This document shows, piece by piece, positions 8,374 to 17,224 of a DNA stretch of 31,399 bases. This DNA is from Verrucomicrobia subdivision 3 bacterium UBA693 (GTDB lineage: Bacteria; Verrucomicrobiota; Verrucomicrobiia; Limisphaerales; UBA8199), in contig DBMR01000006.1 of the NCBI GenBank assembly GCA_002298785.1, forward strand, positions 1 to 31,399, in the 5' to 3' direction. A program made the translations under genes and the position numbers. Numbering within the stretch: the stretch's first letter is position 1; each line of letters starts with the position of its first letter. The notes beneath the pieces were generated by a model. It was not told where the DNA came from and ran no database searches. It saw only the letters and a list, made by a program, of their open reading frames with translations.

Positions 8374-8838
8374 ATGAATCAACAAGCAAGCTTGCAGGCA
8401 ACCCTGCTCAACCCTGGCGAAGGCACTTGGCTTCAAGCCTTCGGCGACGAATTGATCTTCCACCTTACCGGCGAACAGACCGGGGGCCAATGCTGTCTCT
8501 TTACCGACATCACCCCGCCCGGAGGCGGCCCGCCGCCTCACTATCATCTGAACGAGGACGAATGGTTCAACGTGCAGGAGGGTCGGGTCAGCTTCTTCGC
8601 GCATGGACAGTGGCGCGAGCTGGGACCGGGGGGGATTGCCTTTGTACCTAAGGGCCTGGTGCATACCTTCAAGAACACCGGCACCGTGAACTCGCGTATG
8701 CTGGTCACCACCTCTCCCGCAGGCTTCGAGGTATTCATGAAACGGTGCGCGGACGAGTTCAACCGTGATGGAGGCCCGGACATGAGCAAGATCCCGGGAA
8801 TCGCGGCCGAGCACGGCATTCACTTTGTGCAAGATTGA
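8374..8838 (+). CDS. Cupin-domain protein, quercetin-dioxygenase-like
   Basis: The ATG at 8374 gives 154 residues and a complete cupin. The open frame extends upstream to 8209, but that part would overlap the divergent cupin gene and carries no cupin character, so the shorter start is preferred. Motif 1 is PPPHYHLNEDEWFNVQEG (HxH, Glu, Gly) and motif 2 is PGGIAFVPKGLVHTFKNTG. The arrangement resembles single-domain quercetin 2,3-dioxygenase-like cupins, but activity cannot be assigned. A possible pairing with the neighbouring divergent cupin is inferred from position only. Confidence 0.85.
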   Translation: MNQQASLQATLLNPGEGTWLQAFGDELIFHLTGEQTGGQCCLFTDITPPGGGPPPHYHLNEDEWFNVQEGRVSFFAHGQWRELGPGGIAFVPKGLVHTFKNTGTVNSRMLVTTSPAGFEVFMKRCADEFNRDGGPDMSKIPGIAAEHGIHFVQD

Positions 8839-8914
8839 CCACCGTCCGCAAAAGGATCGCGCCTCGGCCAGATCGCGTTTGACCTTTGTCACCTTTTGTT
8901 GATTGCTGAGGGGC

Positions 8915-9742
8915 ATGAATCTCAAAAGCCACGCGCGCCTGCTGCAGGAAGTAACCCTGGAAGCGGGCGCGATTTTGCTGCGGCATTTTGGCCGCATCCA
9001 AAAAGTCCGCATCAAAGACAACGCCAGCGTGGTGTGTGCGGCCGATTTAGCCTCTGAAAGGCACGTGATTCGGCGGTTGCGCCATGAGTTCCCCGGGCAT
9101 GGGATTATTTCCGAAGAGGCGGGAGTCATGGCGTCCGGCTCGGAGTTTACCTGGGTCATTGACCCACTGGACGGCACCTCGAATTTCGTCGCCGGTATCC
9201 CGTGGTTTGGAGCCCAGATTGGGCTGCTGTATCAGGGCCAGCCCGTGCTCGCCAGCATGTACCTGCCTGTGACGGGCACCCTCTATACCGCCGCCAAAGG
9301 AAGAGGCGCGCGCCGCAACGGAAAACGACTCAAGCCCAGGACCCAAGCTCGGCTCGACCAGGCGCTTATCGCTTTCGGCATGGATCCCGAATGCGCCACC
9401 AGGGATAGCGGACGCACCGCCGCTATTTACCTGGCGCTGGCTGCCAGCGCCCGCAATCTGCGTGCAACCAACTCCCTGGTCGATTTTTGTTACACGCTCG
9501 AAGGGCGCTTTGGCGGTGCCGTGAATTTGGCGACGAAGATTTGGGACATCGTTTCCGTGTCGCTGATCCTGCCGGAGGCTGGTGGCGAGTTCACTGGCCT
9601 GGACGGAAAGTCCCTGGTCTTTGATTTGACCGAATCTGCAGCCAAACCGGCATATGAGATACTTGCGGCTGCACGACCGCTCCACCGCCCGCTGGTCCGG
9701 GCACTTCAGAAGCGCGAACAAATTAGCCTGCAACGGACTTAG
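8915..9742 (+). CDS. Inositol-monophosphatase-family phosphatase
   Basis: Member of the Mg2+-dependent IMPase/FBPase/CysQ superfamily, 275 residues from the ATG. The metal-site motifs are ISEEAG (65-70), WVIDPLDGTSNF (80-91) and a C-terminal WDIVSVSLILPEAGG block, all in the expected order. Substrates in the family include inositol monophosphate, histidinol phosphate and PAP; the sequence does not separate them. The ATG at 8915 follows a GAGGGG run and is preferred to a TTG at 8903. Its last 20 bases overlap the 3' end of the convergent pseudouridine synthase gene. Confidence 0.92.
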   Translation: MNLKSHARLLQEVTLEAGAILLRHFGRIQKVRIKDNASVVCAADLASERHVIRRLRHEFPGHGIISEEAGVMASGSEFTWVIDPLDGTSNFVAGIPWFGAQIGLLYQGQPVLASMYLPVTGTLYTAAKGRGARRNGKRLKPRTQARLDQALIAFGMDPECATRDSGRTAAIYLALAASARNLRATNSLVDFCYTLEGRFGGAVNLATKIWDIVSVSLILPEAGGEFTGLDGKSLVFDLTESAAKPAYEILAAARPLHRPLVRALQKREQISLQRT

Positions 9743-10517
9743 CCAGTCCACGGACTTCCGCCGCGGTCAGATGGCGCCATGAACCTTTCTCCAGGTCCCC
9801 GAGTTCCAAACCCCCGATGGTGACTCGGATCAGCCGCAAAACCTCGAGCCCAGACTCGGCCAGCAAACGGCGAAGATGCCGATTGCGACCTTCGCTCAAC
9901 TTCATTTCCAGCCAGCAATTGCGCGTCCCCGCGCGGATAACGACGGCAGAATCGACCCGCAGCCAATCTCCATCGCACTGGCGGCCGATCTCAATTTGCC
10001 GAAGCGTGGCTGGAGGCAGAACCTGGTTCACTTGCACGTGGTAGATCTTTTGCATCTTGGCGCGTGGATCGGTAATGCCCGCTGCCCATTGAGAGTCGTT
10101 GGTGAAGAGCAGCAAGCCTTCGCTGGCTTGATCCAGGCGCCCAACCGGAACAACGGGTGGCAGTCCGGCATTTGCGAGACAAGCAAAGACGGTCTCTCGC
10201 CCTCGTTCATCGGAGGCCGTGGTCACCAGCCCTCGTGGTTTGTTGAGCATGAGGTAGGTCTTTTCACTAGCTCGTACGGCGCGGCCATCCACTTCAATGC
10301 GGTCCTGGGTCAAGCGCACGCGATGCTCCGGGTCGCGCATTAGCACGCCGTTTAGCCGCACGCGACCGGACTGGATCAGTTCCCAAGCCTGGCTGCGCGA
10401 ACAGTAGCCCAGCTTGGAAAGCGCCCGCGCCAGGCCACAGCCCGGATCGGTCGCGTTGGCCCGCTCAACGGAGCGAAAAGCATGGCGGCCACGAAATGAC
10501 CGATTCTCGCGATTCAT
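9723..10517 (-). CDS. Pseudouridine synthase, RsuA/RluB/RluE/RluF family
   Basis: This 264-residue enzyme would isomerise uridine to pseudouridine in rRNA. It has an Arg-rich N-terminal extension (1-25), an S4 RNA-binding domain (about 29-75, LSKLGYCSRSQAWELIQSGRVRLNG pattern) and a catalytic domain with the family motif VGRLDQASEGLLLFTND, where the Asp is the nucleophile. The C-terminal SEGRNRHLRRLL segment is typical of this family. Which rRNA site is modified cannot be told; RluB-like 23S or RsuA-like 16S activity are both possible. Its ATG overlaps the stop of the upstream amidohydrolase gene by four bases, so the two form an operon. Confidence 0.93.
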   Translation of the reverse strand: MNRENRSFRGRHAFRSVERANATDPGCGLARALSKLGYCSRSQAWELIQSGRVRLNGVLMRDPEHRVRLTQDRIEVDGRAVRASEKTYLMLNKPRGLVTTASDERGRETVFACLANAGLPPVVPVGRLDQASEGLLLFTNDSQWAAGITDPRAKMQKIYHVQVNQVLPPATLRQIEIGRQCDGDWLRVDSAVVIRAGTRNCWLEMKLSEGRNRHLRRLLAESGLEVLRLIRVTIGGLELGDLEKGSWRHLTAAEVRGLAKSVAG

Positions 10518-11512
10518 GAGCTTACCGGGCGGGGCCCGGCGGGCAGCAGGCGTGAAATGCGAGTGAAGACTTCCGGTGGGAATCCCATGGCTCGTTTCAA
10601 CTGGTAATCCCGCTCGATGGGGTTGGCATTACGGCGACCGGCGCGATAGACGTTCCAGTCCACCAGGCCCCGCAACCACGCGCCCACCGCGTAAACCGGC
10701 ACCGGGAAATCACTGCCGTGCACCAGGCGGGAAACCAAGGGCTCGCGAAGGCACTCACGAATGCGACCTCCTCTCGTCGGAACGTTAAAGGCACTGATAT
10801 CACCGTACAGCCTGGGATAGGCCCGCGTCATCTCCACAAAGGTCTCAAAGTAATCGCGATCCAACAGTCCGCTACGCGTGCCGCAATGCGCGGCAATGAC
10901 CGTGACGCCGCAGTCCAGCGGTCGCGTGAGAATGCGGGGGTCAGCAAGATCCGGCCGGACCACCGGCAAAGTATGCTCGCCACCGGTGTGCGCCAACAGC
11001 GGCAATCCGGCTTCCGCCATGCGCTCCCAAAACCTGGTAAAACGCGGATTGCGGCAATCGATATTCTGACAATTCGGAAGGCACTTCATCATCACTGCCC
11101 CGCCGGCGATGCAGCGTTCCAACTCCTCGAGGGCGTCCGGGCGGGCCGGGTGAATGGAAACCGCCGGCAGGAATTCGGGATGCTGCCGAGCCAATTGCAG
11201 CACGTAACTGTTGGGCACGTAAAAGGAGCCGGGGTCCTGGCAGCGTTTTCCGGAATCGTCGTGGACCGCATCCTGCGCCAGAATTACCGCCCGCCGGATG
11301 GAAGACCCGCGCAAAAGCTCGAGCAAGCGCGCCAGGTACAGCCTGTCCAAATCACCGCGCAACGCCGATGCCGGGAGTCCGACGTGCCGCAGCATCAACC
11401 CCGCCACGGGCCGGTGCCAGGAATCCAGCTTCAGCCAGCAACCGCTGCCCGACGAGCCGTTGCCGACGATATGCACGTGCATGTCAATAATTTCGCCGGG
11501 CTCGGACTTCAT
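10514..11512 (-). CDS. Amidohydrolase-superfamily metal-dependent hydrolase
   Basis: TIM-barrel hydrolase of 332 residues. It has the N-terminal HxH metal pair in IDMHVHIVG (residues 12 and 14), a central HTGGEH segment, an IAAHCGT strand end and a late HGSDFPVP motif with the expected Asp. The pattern fits the amidohydrolase-2/PF04909 group, which contains decarboxylases and hydrolases of varied substrate. An insertion-rich segment after the first strand (about 17-60) is unlike classic members. The gene is translationally coupled (ATGA) to a pseudouridine synthase gene, an odd pairing that gives no functional clue. Confidence 0.85.
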   Translation of the reverse strand: MKSEPGEIIDMHVHIVGNGSSGSGCWLKLDSWHRPVAGLMLRHVGLPASALRGDLDRLYLARLLELLRGSSIRRAVILAQDAVHDDSGKRCQDPGSFYVPNSYVLQLARQHPEFLPAVSIHPARPDALEELERCIAGGAVMMKCLPNCQNIDCRNPRFTRFWERMAEAGLPLLAHTGGEHTLPVVRPDLADPRILTRPLDCGVTVIAAHCGTRSGLLDRDYFETFVEMTRAYPRLYGDISAFNVPTRGGRIRECLREPLVSRLVHGSDFPVPVYAVGAWLRGLVDWNVYRAGRRNANPIERDYQLKRAMGFPPEVFTRISRLLPAGPRPVSS

Positions 11513-11667
11513 TAACCGAGTTTAGCCACCGGCAATCGCGCCGCCAAGCACACTCCGGCACCGGCAACGCGGTAATTCCTCTAGTCTCCGGGTGGCGCAT
11601 TCTCGTTAAAACATTGCCGCCACGAGGAGGCTGGCCTATGGTTTGGCCCGCAAAACATTAACGAAAT

Positions 11668-12570
11668 ATGAGTGTACTGATTGTTGGCTCGACCGCGCTC
11701 GACTCGATTAAGACCCCGAAAGCCGAAAATCCCCGCCTGCTGGGCGGTTCCGCCAGCCACGCCGCCGTGGCCGCCAGTTTCTTTGGCCCGGTAAATATGG
11801 TGGGTGTCGTGGGCGACGACTTCCCGCGTCGTTACATACAACTTTACGAACGTCATCAGATCGACCTGGAAGGTTTGCAGCGCGTGCCCGGGAAGACGTT
11901 CCACTGGTCCGGCGAATACGAATTGAACATGAACAATCGGCGCACTTTGCTGACCGAATTGGGTGTGTTCGAGACCTTCAACCCCCAACTTCCCAAGAGC
12001 TACACCAGCAGCCCCTTTGTGTTGCTGGCCAATATCGCACCCTCGCTCCAGGAGCATGTGCTCAACCAAATGCGCAAACCCAAGTTCGTGGTGGCCGATA
12101 CCATGGATCTGTGGCTGAACATCGCCCTGCCGGACTTGCTCAAGCTGATCAAACGGCTCGATGGCTTTGTGCTGAACGACAGTGAGGCGCAAATGCTTAC
12201 CAAAGAGGAGAATCTGTTTCCGGCACTGAAGAAGATTCATCAGCTTGGACCAAAGTACGTCATCATCAAAAAAGGCTCTCACGGCTCGATCCTATCGAGT
12301 CCAGGCGGCCTGTTCCTCTGCCCGGCTTACCCGCTCCCGAAGGTGGTGGACCCAACCGGCGCGGGAGACTCGTTTGTGGGTGGGATGATGGGCTTTCTGG
12401 CTGCCAGTAAGGGCGGTATCGATAAAAATATACGGCGCGCCATGGTTTACGGAAGCGTGGTGGCCTCATATTGTTGTGAAGGATTCGGCCTGCAGCGCAC
12501 AGACCGCGTCACCCGCGCCCAGGTGGAGCAGCGCATGCGGGAACTGACCCAGTTGACCAAATTTGCATGA
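11668..12570 (+). CDS. PfkB-family carbohydrate kinase
   Basis: Ribokinase-fold kinase of 300 residues. The N-terminal substrate glycine motif is LLGGSASHAA (24-33), the NxxE-type motif is VLNDSEAQML (168-177), and the ATP/anion-hole motif with the catalytic Asp is DPTGAGDSF (228-236). It lacks part of the N-terminal lid seen in longer ribokinases. Substrate is open: sugars, adenosine and sugar phosphates are all used in this family. It precedes efp by about 130 bases on the same strand. Confidence 0.9.
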   Translation: MSVLIVGSTALDSIKTPKAENPRLLGGSASHAAVAASFFGPVNMVGVVGDDFPRRYIQLYERHQIDLEGLQRVPGKTFHWSGEYELNMNNRRTLLTELGVFETFNPQLPKSYTSSPFVLLANIAPSLQEHVLNQMRKPKFVVADTMDLWLNIALPDLLKLIKRLDGFVLNDSEAQMLTKEENLFPALKKIHQLGPKYVIIKKGSHGSILSSPGGLFLCPAYPLPKVVDPTGAGDSFVGGMMGFLAASKGGIDKNIRRAMVYGSVVASYCCEGFGLQRTDRVTRAQVEQRMRELTQLTKFA

Positions 12571-12702
12571 CCTGGCCGCTAAGGGCCTGGCATTTGCGGC
12601 TAAAAATTGACCGCTTTTCCGGCTTGCGTTTTGGCATCCAACAGCTAGTCTCCAACGCTCCCGTCGCGGACCTGCGGCGGAAAATTTTTGACAAACTAGA
12701 AT

Positions 12703-13260
12703 ATGCCAACAGCAAATGATCTTCGCCGCGGTATGGCGATTAATTACAACGGCGATATCACAGTGGTGCTGGATAGTCAGCACCGCACCCCGGGTAACTT
12801 GCGCGCCTTCGTCCAAGCCACCCTGCGCAGCATCCGCACCGGCAAATCTTCGGATGTCCGTTTCAGCTCCACGGAGAAAATAGAAGTGGTCCCGATGGTG
12901 ACCCGCAAAATGGAGTTCAGCTACAAGGACGGCGAGGATTACGTGTTCTCCGATCCGGAAACCTACGAGACCGTCACGCTCTCCCCGGAAATTGTCGGAG
13001 ACGGCAAGTTTTACCTGGTGGAGAACGCCCAGGTCACTGTGACCTTTGTGGAAGACAAGGCGGTCAGCATCGAACTGCCTTCCAGCGCGATTCTTACGGT
13101 GGCCGACGCTCCCGAAGGCATCCGCGGTGATTCGGCGAACAACGTCCAAAAGACGGTGGTGCTCGAGACTGGCATTTCTTTGCAAGCACCGCTCTTCATC
13201 AAGACGGGTGAGAAGATCAAAGTCGATACTCGCACTGGCAAGTACATGGAACGCGCCTGA
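12703..13260 (+). CDS. efp: Elongation factor P
   Basis: EF-P relieves ribosome stalling at polyproline stretches by stabilising the P-site tRNA. The 185 residues have the three expected beta-barrel (KOW/OB) domains, with the C-terminal GEKIKVDTRTGKYMER signature. In the domain I tip loop, the position that is Lys34 in E. coli (PGKGQAF) reads PGNLRAF, with Asn32 at the modified site. A lysine-modifying pathway such as EpmA/EpmB or deoxyhypusine-like addition could not act there, and none of those genes is in the window. The start PTANDLRRGMAINYNG resembles both EF-P and the EfpL/YeiP paralogue, but the loop length is EF-P-like. A strong terminator follows. Confidence 0.93.
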   Translation: MPTANDLRRGMAINYNGDITVVLDSQHRTPGNLRAFVQATLRSIRTGKSSDVRFSSTEKIEVVPMVTRKMEFSYKDGEDYVFSDPETYETVTLSPEIVGDGKFYLVENAQVTVTFVEDKAVSIELPSSAILTVADAPEGIRGDSANNVQKTVVLETGISLQAPLFIKTGEKIKVDTRTGKYMERA

Positions 13261-13286
13261 TCCCTTCTAAAACCTCTTTTCCAACC

Positions 13287-13318
13287 AGCGCCCGCTTTAA
13301 CCAGCGGGCGCTTTTTTT
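13287..13318 (+). terminator. Rho-independent terminator of efp
   Basis: A perfect 9-bp stem (AGCGCCCGC, 13287-13295, with GCGGGCGCT, 13304-13312) and an eight-base loop run into seven T residues. It lies about 27 bases after the efp stop. The convergent kinase gene ends at 13334, just beyond it. Confidence 0.93.
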
Positions 13319-13333
13319 ACGCCCGTGCCCGGG

Positions 13334-14383
13334 TCACTCCGCCCGGTCCAAACGGGGCCGGAACCCATATTTCCGAGCCAGAGCCAGCGAAGTCTTGAGC
13401 TTCTTGATGCCGGCCGTACAGGTGGCATCGGAGAGGGAAGCGGCAGCCAGGCAGACGCCCGTCTGCAAACACCGCTGCAATTCCCATCCCTCATGCAACC
13501 CCATCAGCACGCCTCCGCAAAAGGCGTCACCGGCACCAGCGGTCCCGGCGATAAAACCGTGCGGCAGTTTGAGCGAGGATTGCCAAACGTCTTCGCCGCG
13601 ACGGGTCCGCCCGAAGGCGCCCTCGGCAAAGTGAATGACGACCAGGTCGCGAACTCCTTGCTGCAGCAGCGCACCGGCCGCGTGCCGCAACGCAATGGTG
13701 TCCAAGGTTCCGTCCGCCAGCCGGATTTTGAAGCCGGTGGTCTTCCCCGCCTCGATCTCGTTCAAAATGCAGTAATCGACGTGCTTCAACGCCGGATTTA
13801 CGATCTGGGCAAAGCGATTGCTGTCCTCGCTGACGACATCCACGCTGGTCTTGATCCCCGCCGCCTGCGCCGCCGCCAGCATCCGGGCCGCCTTGGTACC
13901 GTAGGTGTTATCCGGTTCATCCAGGGAATCCAGAAGCAACAAATAGCCCAAGTGAAAAATCCGCGCCCGCACTTTGTTAAAATCCAACCCGGCCCCTTTC
14001 CACAACGCATTGGCGCCGCGCGCATGGAAGAAAGTGCGCCGCCCGCCATTCGTTTCCGTCATGACGTCAGTGTAGGATGTCGGCGCCTTGTCAGTGGTCT
14101 CAAGGTAATGAACGTCGATGCCATGCGCCCGGCAATCGGCTTTGATCTCCTCGCCCAGAGCATCCTTGCCGACCATGCCCGCGGCGCTCAGCGGGAACGG
14201 CACCCCGGTCTTGGCCAGGCCGATCGTCACGTTGTAGGAAGATCCTCCGGTGCCCTGGGACTGGCTGGTGATATTGGCCAGTTGTTCGGGCTGCGGAAAC
14301 ACATCGATCATCTTTACCTGGTCAATAATCCAGTTGCCTCCGGCCAGCAAACCGCGACGGAGATTGGCAGTATTGGTTTTCAT
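13334..14383 (-). CDS. PfkB-family carbohydrate kinase
   Basis: From the preferred ATG this is a 349-residue sugar-kinase-family protein. It has a GGSSYNV glycine motif near the N-terminus, an LNEIEAGKTTG block matching the NxxE motif, and TAGAGDAFCGG as the catalytic anion-hole segment. A Thr-Ala pair stands where many members have (T/P)-T-G. An in-frame ATG at 14422 adds 13 residues without kinase character, so the later start is used. It is only distantly similar to the kinase at 11668-12570. The substrate is not identifiable; it is divergent from ptsI with about 100 bases between starts. Confidence 0.9.
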   Translation of the reverse strand: MKTNTANLRRGLLAGGNWIIDQVKMIDVFPQPEQLANITSQSQGTGGSSYNVTIGLAKTGVPFPLSAAGMVGKDALGEEIKADCRAHGIDVHYLETTDKAPTSYTDVMTETNGGRRTFFHARGANALWKGAGLDFNKVRARIFHLGYLLLLDSLDEPDNTYGTKAARMLAAAQAAGIKTSVDVVSEDSNRFAQIVNPALKHVDYCILNEIEAGKTTGFKIRLADGTLDTIALRHAAGALLQQGVRDLVVIHFAEGAFGRTRRGEDVWQSSLKLPHGFIAGTAGAGDAFCGGVLMGLHEGWELQRCLQTGVCLAAASLSDATCTAGIKKLKTSLALARKYGFRPRLDRAE

Positions 14384-14483
14384 CAGTTTTTGTGGAGAAC
14401 GCCAGCCACAGTGAAGCGGCATAAACCCGTCAAAGGCAAGGTTTTTTTAAGAATTGCTTTCCAAGCGATACCGATTTGGTTAA

Positions 14484-16301
14484 GTGTTTCCGGTGCCTGA
14501 CTCTTTGCGCAAAGGCGAGCGAATTTTTCGGGGCATTCCGGTCTCCTCCGGGGTGTGCCGGGGGAGGATCCTCGTCCTGCGCCGTATCCGGCCCAACATC
14601 GAGATCCGAAAACTCCATCAGGACGAAGTTCCGGCGGAAATTGGGCGCCTGGAACAAGCCCTGGTCCAAACCCGCCACCAAATCCTCGAAGTCCAGCGCC
14701 GCGTCAGCCAGGCCATGGGTGCCGAGGAAGGCAATATTTTCGAAGCCCACCTGCTGGTCCTGGAAGATCGCACCCTGATCGACGAAGTCATCCGGGTGAT
14801 CAAGGACCAGAAGGTAAACGCGGAAAATGCGTTTCATACCGTGGCCGAGCGCTACGCCAGCACCCTGGCGGCGATCGAGGACGATTACCTTCGCGAACGC
14901 GCCGCGGACATGCGCGATGTGACCAACCGGGTGTTGAACAACATCTTGGGGGTTGAACCGGAAGTCGATCTGCGCCACCTCAAGGAGCCTTGCATCATTG
15001 TCAGCCATGACCTGACGCCGTCCAACACCGCCCAACTGGATAAGCAAAATGTCCTGGGCTTCGCCACGGACGTCGGCAGCCGCACTTCCCACACGGCCAT
15101 CATGGCGCGTTCCTTACGCATCCCGGCGGTAGTCGGCCTGCAGAATGGCAGCGAGGAAATTGAAAGTGGCGACTACGCCCTGCTGGACGGTTTCAATGGG
15201 GTGGTGATCATTAACCCGACTGATCAATCGCTCTACGAGTACGGCCAACTGTTGCGCAAACAAGTGACGCTCCAGGAGCGCTTGCGCGATGTGCAGGATA
15301 AACCCGCCATCACCCTGGATGGCCATCGCCTGCTGCTTTCAGCCAATATCGAGACCGCCGCCGACACCGCCGAAGTTAAAAACAACGGGGCGGATGGGGT
15401 CGGCCTGTTCCGCACGGAATACCTGTTCATCAATCGTGGCCGCCCTCCCGGGGAGGAGCAGCAATACGAGGCTTACCGCGAAGCCGCCGCCGCCCTGAGC
15501 CCCATGCCTGTGGTCATCCGCACGCTCGACCTCGGTGGCGACAAATTCATGGCGCATAACCCGATCCCGCAAGAGATGAACCCCTTCCTCGGCTGGCGGG
15601 CCATCCGGTTCTGTTTGCAGGAGCGGGATATGTTCCGGGAACAGTTGCGCGCCATTTTGCGCGCCAGCGCCGAGGGGAACGTCAAGATGATGTACCCTAT
15701 GGTGTCCGGCTTGGATGAACTGAACCAGGCCAACGCGCTGGTGGAGGAATACAAAGCGGAATTGCGTGCCGAAAATATTCCCTTCGACGAGAACCTGGAA
15801 ATTGGGGTCATGATCGAGACGCCCTCGGCGGTCATCGTGGCGGACTCGCTGGCGAAGCGGCTCAAGTTTTTCAGCATCGGCACCAATGATCTGATCCAGT
15901 ATTCCCTGGCGGTGGATCGGATGAACGAGAAGATCGCGCATCTGTACGAGCCCACTCACCCGGCGATCGTCCGGTTGATCAAGGCCACGGTCAATGCCGC
16001 GCACCAGCACCAGATCCCGGTCAGCGTGTGCGGTGAAATGGCGGGTGACCCCGTGTTGACCCCGCTGCTGTTGGGCTTGGGCATCGATGAGCTCAGCGCC
16101 GCCCCGGCGGTGGTGCCTTCGATCAAATTCATCATCCGCCGCTTGAAACTGTCCGAAGCCCAGGCGTTGGCGGAATTCGCGTTAAGCTGCGAATCGGCGT
16201 CGGAAATCCTGGGTCGTTGTCAGGAACTGGCCCGGGAGATCGCTCCCGATCTGTTCGAGGCGAAGGAAGAATACGGCGGCACCCCGCCGCCGGCAAGTTA
16301 G
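14484..16301 (+). CDS. ptsI: Phosphoenolpyruvate-protein phosphotransferase (PTS enzyme I)
   Basis: Enzyme I takes phosphate from PEP onto a histidine and passes it to HPr. The 605-residue protein has the N-terminal HPr-binding/phosphohistidine domain with the active-site motif GSRTSHTAIMARS (His203) and the PEP-binding TIM barrel with DGVGLFRTEYLF, RTLDLGGDK and the C-terminal VCGEMAGDP motif bearing the catalytic Cys. Length and motif order are complete. The start is GTG at 14484. No HPr, HPr kinase or PTS permease gene lies next to it, so a regulatory PTS or a distant ptsH is likely. Confidence 0.95.
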   Translation: MFPVPDSLRKGERIFRGIPVSSGVCRGRILVLRRIRPNIEIRKLHQDEVPAEIGRLEQALVQTRHQILEVQRRVSQAMGAEEGNIFEAHLLVLEDRTLIDEVIRVIKDQKVNAENAFHTVAERYASTLAAIEDDYLRERAADMRDVTNRVLNNILGVEPEVDLRHLKEPCIIVSHDLTPSNTAQLDKQNVLGFATDVGSRTSHTAIMARSLRIPAVVGLQNGSEEIESGDYALLDGFNGVVIINPTDQSLYEYGQLLRKQVTLQERLRDVQDKPAITLDGHRLLLSANIETAADTAEVKNNGADGVGLFRTEYLFINRGRPPGEEQQYEAYREAAAALSPMPVVIRTLDLGGDKFMAHNPIPQEMNPFLGWRAIRFCLQERDMFREQLRAILRASAEGNVKMMYPMVSGLDELNQANALVEEYKAELRAENIPFDENLEIGVMIETPSAVIVADSLAKRLKFFSIGTNDLIQYSLAVDRMNEKIAHLYEPTHPAIVRLIKATVNAAHQHQIPVSVCGEMAGDPVLTPLLLGLGIDELSAAPAVVPSIKFIIRRLKLSEAQALAEFALSCESASEILGRCQELAREIAPDLFEAKEEYGGTPPPAS

Positions 16302-16302
16302 G

Positions 16303-16318
16303 GCCAGCTCCGGCTGGC
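16303..16318. terminator. Hairpin between convergent ptsI and UVR genes
   Basis: A 6-bp stem (GCCAGC / GCTGGC) with a TCCG tetraloop fills the 16 bases between the two stop codons. No T-run follows on either strand, so intrinsic termination is uncertain. Confidence 0.35.
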
Positions 16319-17091
16319 TATCCCTGCTCGCAACTACTCTCGCGCCGCAAGTCACGAAGGCGGTCACGTAAAACCGCCGCCCGCTCGAAATCCTGGCGCT
16401 CGATGGCTTCCCGAAGCTCCCGTTCCATCCGTTCCACGTTGGAGACGGGCCGGGACTTGCTGATGGTGGCCACGAGTTCACCCAGCACGCCCAGCGCCCG
16501 CTGCTTTTCAAAAGCGAACGTCTCGTCCTCGATATCTTCGAGGTCTTGAATCTTCTCCATGGCGGCGGTGGTAATCCGCAGCGCCTTATCGAAAGCATTT
16601 TGCTCCATGGCCAGCATGCTTTCGGCGGTCGCGTTTACCCGCATGACGTATGGGCGCCACTTTTCCAGAAAGAGCTGGTCCTCCTGCTCTTTGGCATAAC
16701 GCCGGATGAAATCGAAAACGCGCAGGTTCCGGGCGGTGTCCCGCGCCGTGCGCGCCCAATCCCGAAGCTGAAACATGCGCAGGTAACGAAAATAGAAGAG
16801 CGTGCCTTCGTTGAAGAGCTCGCCGCATTCCTTCGAGCTGAGCTCAAAATCCGCTTCCTTCCCCTCGAGCTTCTCCAGCTCAAATCGCTTCTGGTAATGC
16901 TCAAAGATCGTGGTCTCCCCATACGGCCGCTGGCCGTCCGGGCGGCCATCCAGTTCCATCTGCTCCAATCCCAACAAGGTACGCACCTGGAGCATCGAGC
17001 GCCCATCCTCGGTAATAATGATTCGCGCGTCGTGCTCCGGGTCGTACGGCCAGGCCGCTAAAATCCTGCTGATATCATCTGATCGTTTCAT
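16318..17091 (-). CDS. UvrB/UvrC-motif (UVR) domain protein
   Basis: A 257-residue mostly helical protein of unknown overall function. The last 35 or so residues form a UVR motif (ERELREAIERQDFERAAVLRD pattern), the helical hairpin by which UvrB and UvrC interact and which also occurs in the McsA/ClpC system. The N-terminal part (WPYDPEHDARIIITEDGRSMLQVRTLLGLEQMELDGRPDG region) is not one I recognise as a named enzyme. It lacks helicase, nuclease or Cys zinc motifs, so it is neither UvrB/UvrC nor McsA. It is divergent from lepB. Confidence 0.85.
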   Translation of the reverse strand: MKRSDDISRILAAWPYDPEHDARIIITEDGRSMLQVRTLLGLEQMELDGRPDGQRPYGETTIFEHYQKRFELEKLEGKEADFELSSKECGELFNEGTLFYFRYLRMFQLRDWARTARDTARNLRVFDFIRRYAKEQEDQLFLEKWRPYVMRVNATAESMLAMEQNAFDKALRITTAAMEKIQDLEDIEDETFAFEKQRALGVLGELVATISKSRPVSNVERMERELREAIERQDFERAAVLRDRLRDLRRESSCEQG

Positions 17092-17224
17092 CCAACTACC
17101 GCTACTATGGTCTATACCGCTCCGTTTTCAAACAGCGAAGGCGCGCCGTCACCCGCCCCCGGAATGCCACCCTGCGAACCCACCGGATTTTGAACAATTC
17201 CGGGGATAAACAGTCGAAAAGCCA

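Noticed and set aside
9723..9742. Twenty-base overlap of convergent genes as a special feature
   Set aside because: Short 3' overlaps are common in compact genomes; both reading frames end normally.
10718..11515. 265-codon plus-strand frame
   Set aside because: Antisense to the amidohydrolase gene, which has its metal motifs in order.
12660..12702. TTGACA just before efp as a -35 box
   Set aside because: Only about eleven bases separate it from the ATG, so the -10 would fall in the coding region.
13325..14500. 391-codon plus-strand frame
   Set aside because: Antisense to the PfkB kinase whose motifs are complete; it also runs into ptsI.
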